This document shows, piece after piece, positions 5,361 through 5,914 of a DNA stretch of 5,914 nucleotides. A program made the translations under genes and the position numbers. Where the stretch lies: the NCBI GenBank assembly GCA_938082915.1, contig CALKCG010000123.1, positions 1 to 5,914 of the forward strand. The letters run 5' to 3'. The notes below the pieces were generated by a model. That model did not search any database and was not told the origin of the DNA. It saw nothing but the letters and a program-made list of their open reading frames with translations. The stretch comes from an uncultured archaeon. Lineage in GTDB: Archaea > Thermoproteota > CALKCG01 > B24. Positions within the stretch are counted from its first letter, which is position 1. Every line of letters starts with the position of its first letter.

Positions 5361-5500
5361 TAAAACAACACTTCCACTCCACCTCTCAGTTCTAAGACAT
5401 CTCTCGCAATGTTCCTTTAAACCTGAACCTTCTACATGTAACTGTTAACAATCCTCTTCATCAAAGCCATCGACACTCTTCCCACCATAATGTTCGCCAT
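5361..5500 (-). other. Likely N-terminal part of the helix-hairpin-helix gene, in a shifted frame
   Basis: ATG at 5500 opens a 22-residue frame (MANIMVGRVSMALMKRIV then NSYM) ending at TAG near 5434-5432. The frame of the downstream gene is open from the TAA near 5448 and reads VEGSGLKEHCERCLRTERW before joining its ATG. The two overlap by only a few codons and differ by one base. The natural reading is one gene of about 210 codons from 5500 (or the ATG at 5470 or 5461) to 4866 with one base lost near 5435, through mutation or a sequencing error. I looked for a BHB intron here, as in cbf5, and found none. Confidence 0.4.
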
Positions 5501-5591
5501 CAGTTTTAAAATTGGATTTTATTCACGCTACTTTGAAGAGGATTTCAATGCCTAATAGCTTAAGGAAAATTCTTGCAAAAGATATGGTCGT

Positions 5592-5603
5592 ACTTTATAA
5601 GTT
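5592..5603 (-). promoter_or_regulatory. TATA-like element between fen1 and the helix-hairpin-helix gene
   Basis: AACTTATAAAGTA on the - strand is the best TATA match in the 145-nt gap (5501-5645). It would start a transcript near 5571, leaving about 70 nt before the ATG at 5500. A second TTTTAAAA (about 5503-5510) lies too close to that ATG but could serve the in-frame ATG codons at 5488, 5470 or 5461. Nothing else is seen in the gap apart from one arm of an 11-bp inverted repeat. Confidence 0.3.
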
Positions 5604-5617
5604 ACTAAGAACTTACA

Positions 5618-5630
5618 TAAAAGACAAATA
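5618..5630 (-). terminator. Possible T-rich terminator of fen1
   Basis: TATTTGTCTTTTA on the - strand begins 16 nt past the fen1 stop codon. Archaeal termination commonly uses T-rich stretches without a hairpin, so this is a reasonable 3' end; the match is modest. Confidence 0.3.
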
Positions 5631-5645
5631 GGGATTTTTGCAGAG

Positions 5646-5912
5646 TTAAATCGAGAAAAGTCTCCTCTGTCTATATCTTTCTTTAAAAGCTTTAATTGCT
5701 TGCTCTAGTGCATTCTTCACTCTACTTTCAGAGAAATCTCTCTCGTAACATAGAAATTCTAAGATTTCTGAAACCCTTGGTTCCTCCCATACAAGCTCGT
5801 AATCCGGTGTAACATCAGGGTTTAAAAACTTCTTCCTTATGATTTCCGGGTCTGCTGGGAAACTTGAATAATCTATGATGTGTCCATCCAGTAGCGCTTT
5901 TAAGCTTCCATA
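5646..5912 (-). CDS. fen1: Flap endonuclease 1, C-terminal part (5' end outside window)
   Basis: Structure-specific 5' nuclease that removes flaps during Okazaki-fragment maturation and base-excision repair, usually docked on PCNA. The 88 visible residues run from the window edge to the TAA at 5646-5648. Recognisable family blocks are FPADPEIIRKKFLNP (18-32), DYELVWEEP (37-45) and ILEFLCYERDFSESRVKNAL (50-69). The nuclease active site and helix-hairpin-helix lie off the right edge. The C-terminus is RYRQRRLFSI. Gln82-x2-Leu85 fits the start of a PCNA-interacting box, but the two closing aromatics found in most FEN1 tails are absent and the protein ends at Ile88. No ATG lies in this part, so it is easily missed. 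The helix-hairpin-helix gene follows on the same strand. Confidence 0.9.
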   Translation of the reverse strand, partial: YGSLKALLDGHIIDYSSFPADPEIIRKKFLNPDVTPDYELVWEEPRVSEILEFLCYERDFSESRVKNALEQAIKAFKERYRQRRLFSI

Positions 5913-5914
5913 CT

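Noticed and set aside
5420..5460. BHB intron in the helix-hairpin-helix gene
   Set aside because: No arrangement with two 3-nt bulges separated by a 4-bp helix was found; the only nearby pairing is a simple GTTC/GAAC hairpin.
5646..5700. Frameshift at the end of fen1
   Set aside because: An initial misread of the T run at 5683-5686 suggested it; careful reading gives one continuous frame to the TAA at 5646.
1..5914. tRNA, rRNA, CRISPR array, insertion sequence or attachment site
   Set aside because: Looked for on both strands; no cloverleaf, repeat-spacer series, transposase motif or terminal repeat was seen.

Overview
The window is archaeal. The left end carries the archaeal gene order cytidylate kinase, ribosomal protein eL14, Cbf5. 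Promoters look like TATA boxes and the start codons include TTG and GTG. The protein families (eL14, archaeal Cbf5 with a PUA domain, archaeal-type inositol-1-phosphate synthase, FEN1) point the same way. An intron of the archaeal bulge-helix-bulge (BHB) type lies inside cbf5. Introns in this gene are established for Crenarchaeota such as Aeropyrum and Sulfolobus, so a thermophilic member of the Thermoproteota/TACK group is my best inference. The species is not identifiable by eye.

Layout. On the + strand (2-1601) are the 3' part of cmk, then eL14, then cbf5, tightly packed; the eL14 stop overlaps the cbf5 TTG start. The cbf5 gene looks broken: its first part runs off frame at 880 and the second part continues in another frame. 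Removing 16 nt (825-840) restores one 328-residue protein with an intact catalytic GGTLDP motif. These 16 nt sit in a near-ideal BHB fold with an 8-bp outer helix, two 3-nt bulges and a 4-bp central helix. This is the strongest observation in the window.

On the - strand (1606-3977) are myo-inositol-1-phosphate synthase and, downstream of it, a Gfo/Idh/MocA-family NAD(P)-dependent oxidoreductase, which converges on cbf5 with a 4-nt gap. The synthase makes inositol phosphate from glucose 6-phosphate. The oxidoreductase may act on an inositol or sugar compound, but its substrate is not known. Two abutting 14-bp palindromes lie in front of the oxidoreductase.

From 4100 to 4865 the sequence is poorly coding. 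It holds a small zinc-ribbon-like reading frame interrupted by an in-frame TGA, a nested inverted repeat, and a possible 23-residue basic peptide with a TATA-like element in front. The right end (- strand) has a helix-hairpin-helix protein whose N-terminus appears to lie in a different frame upstream, and the 3' end of the flap endonuclease gene fen1, cut by the window edge. These two proteins are both of DNA-repair or DNA-binding character.
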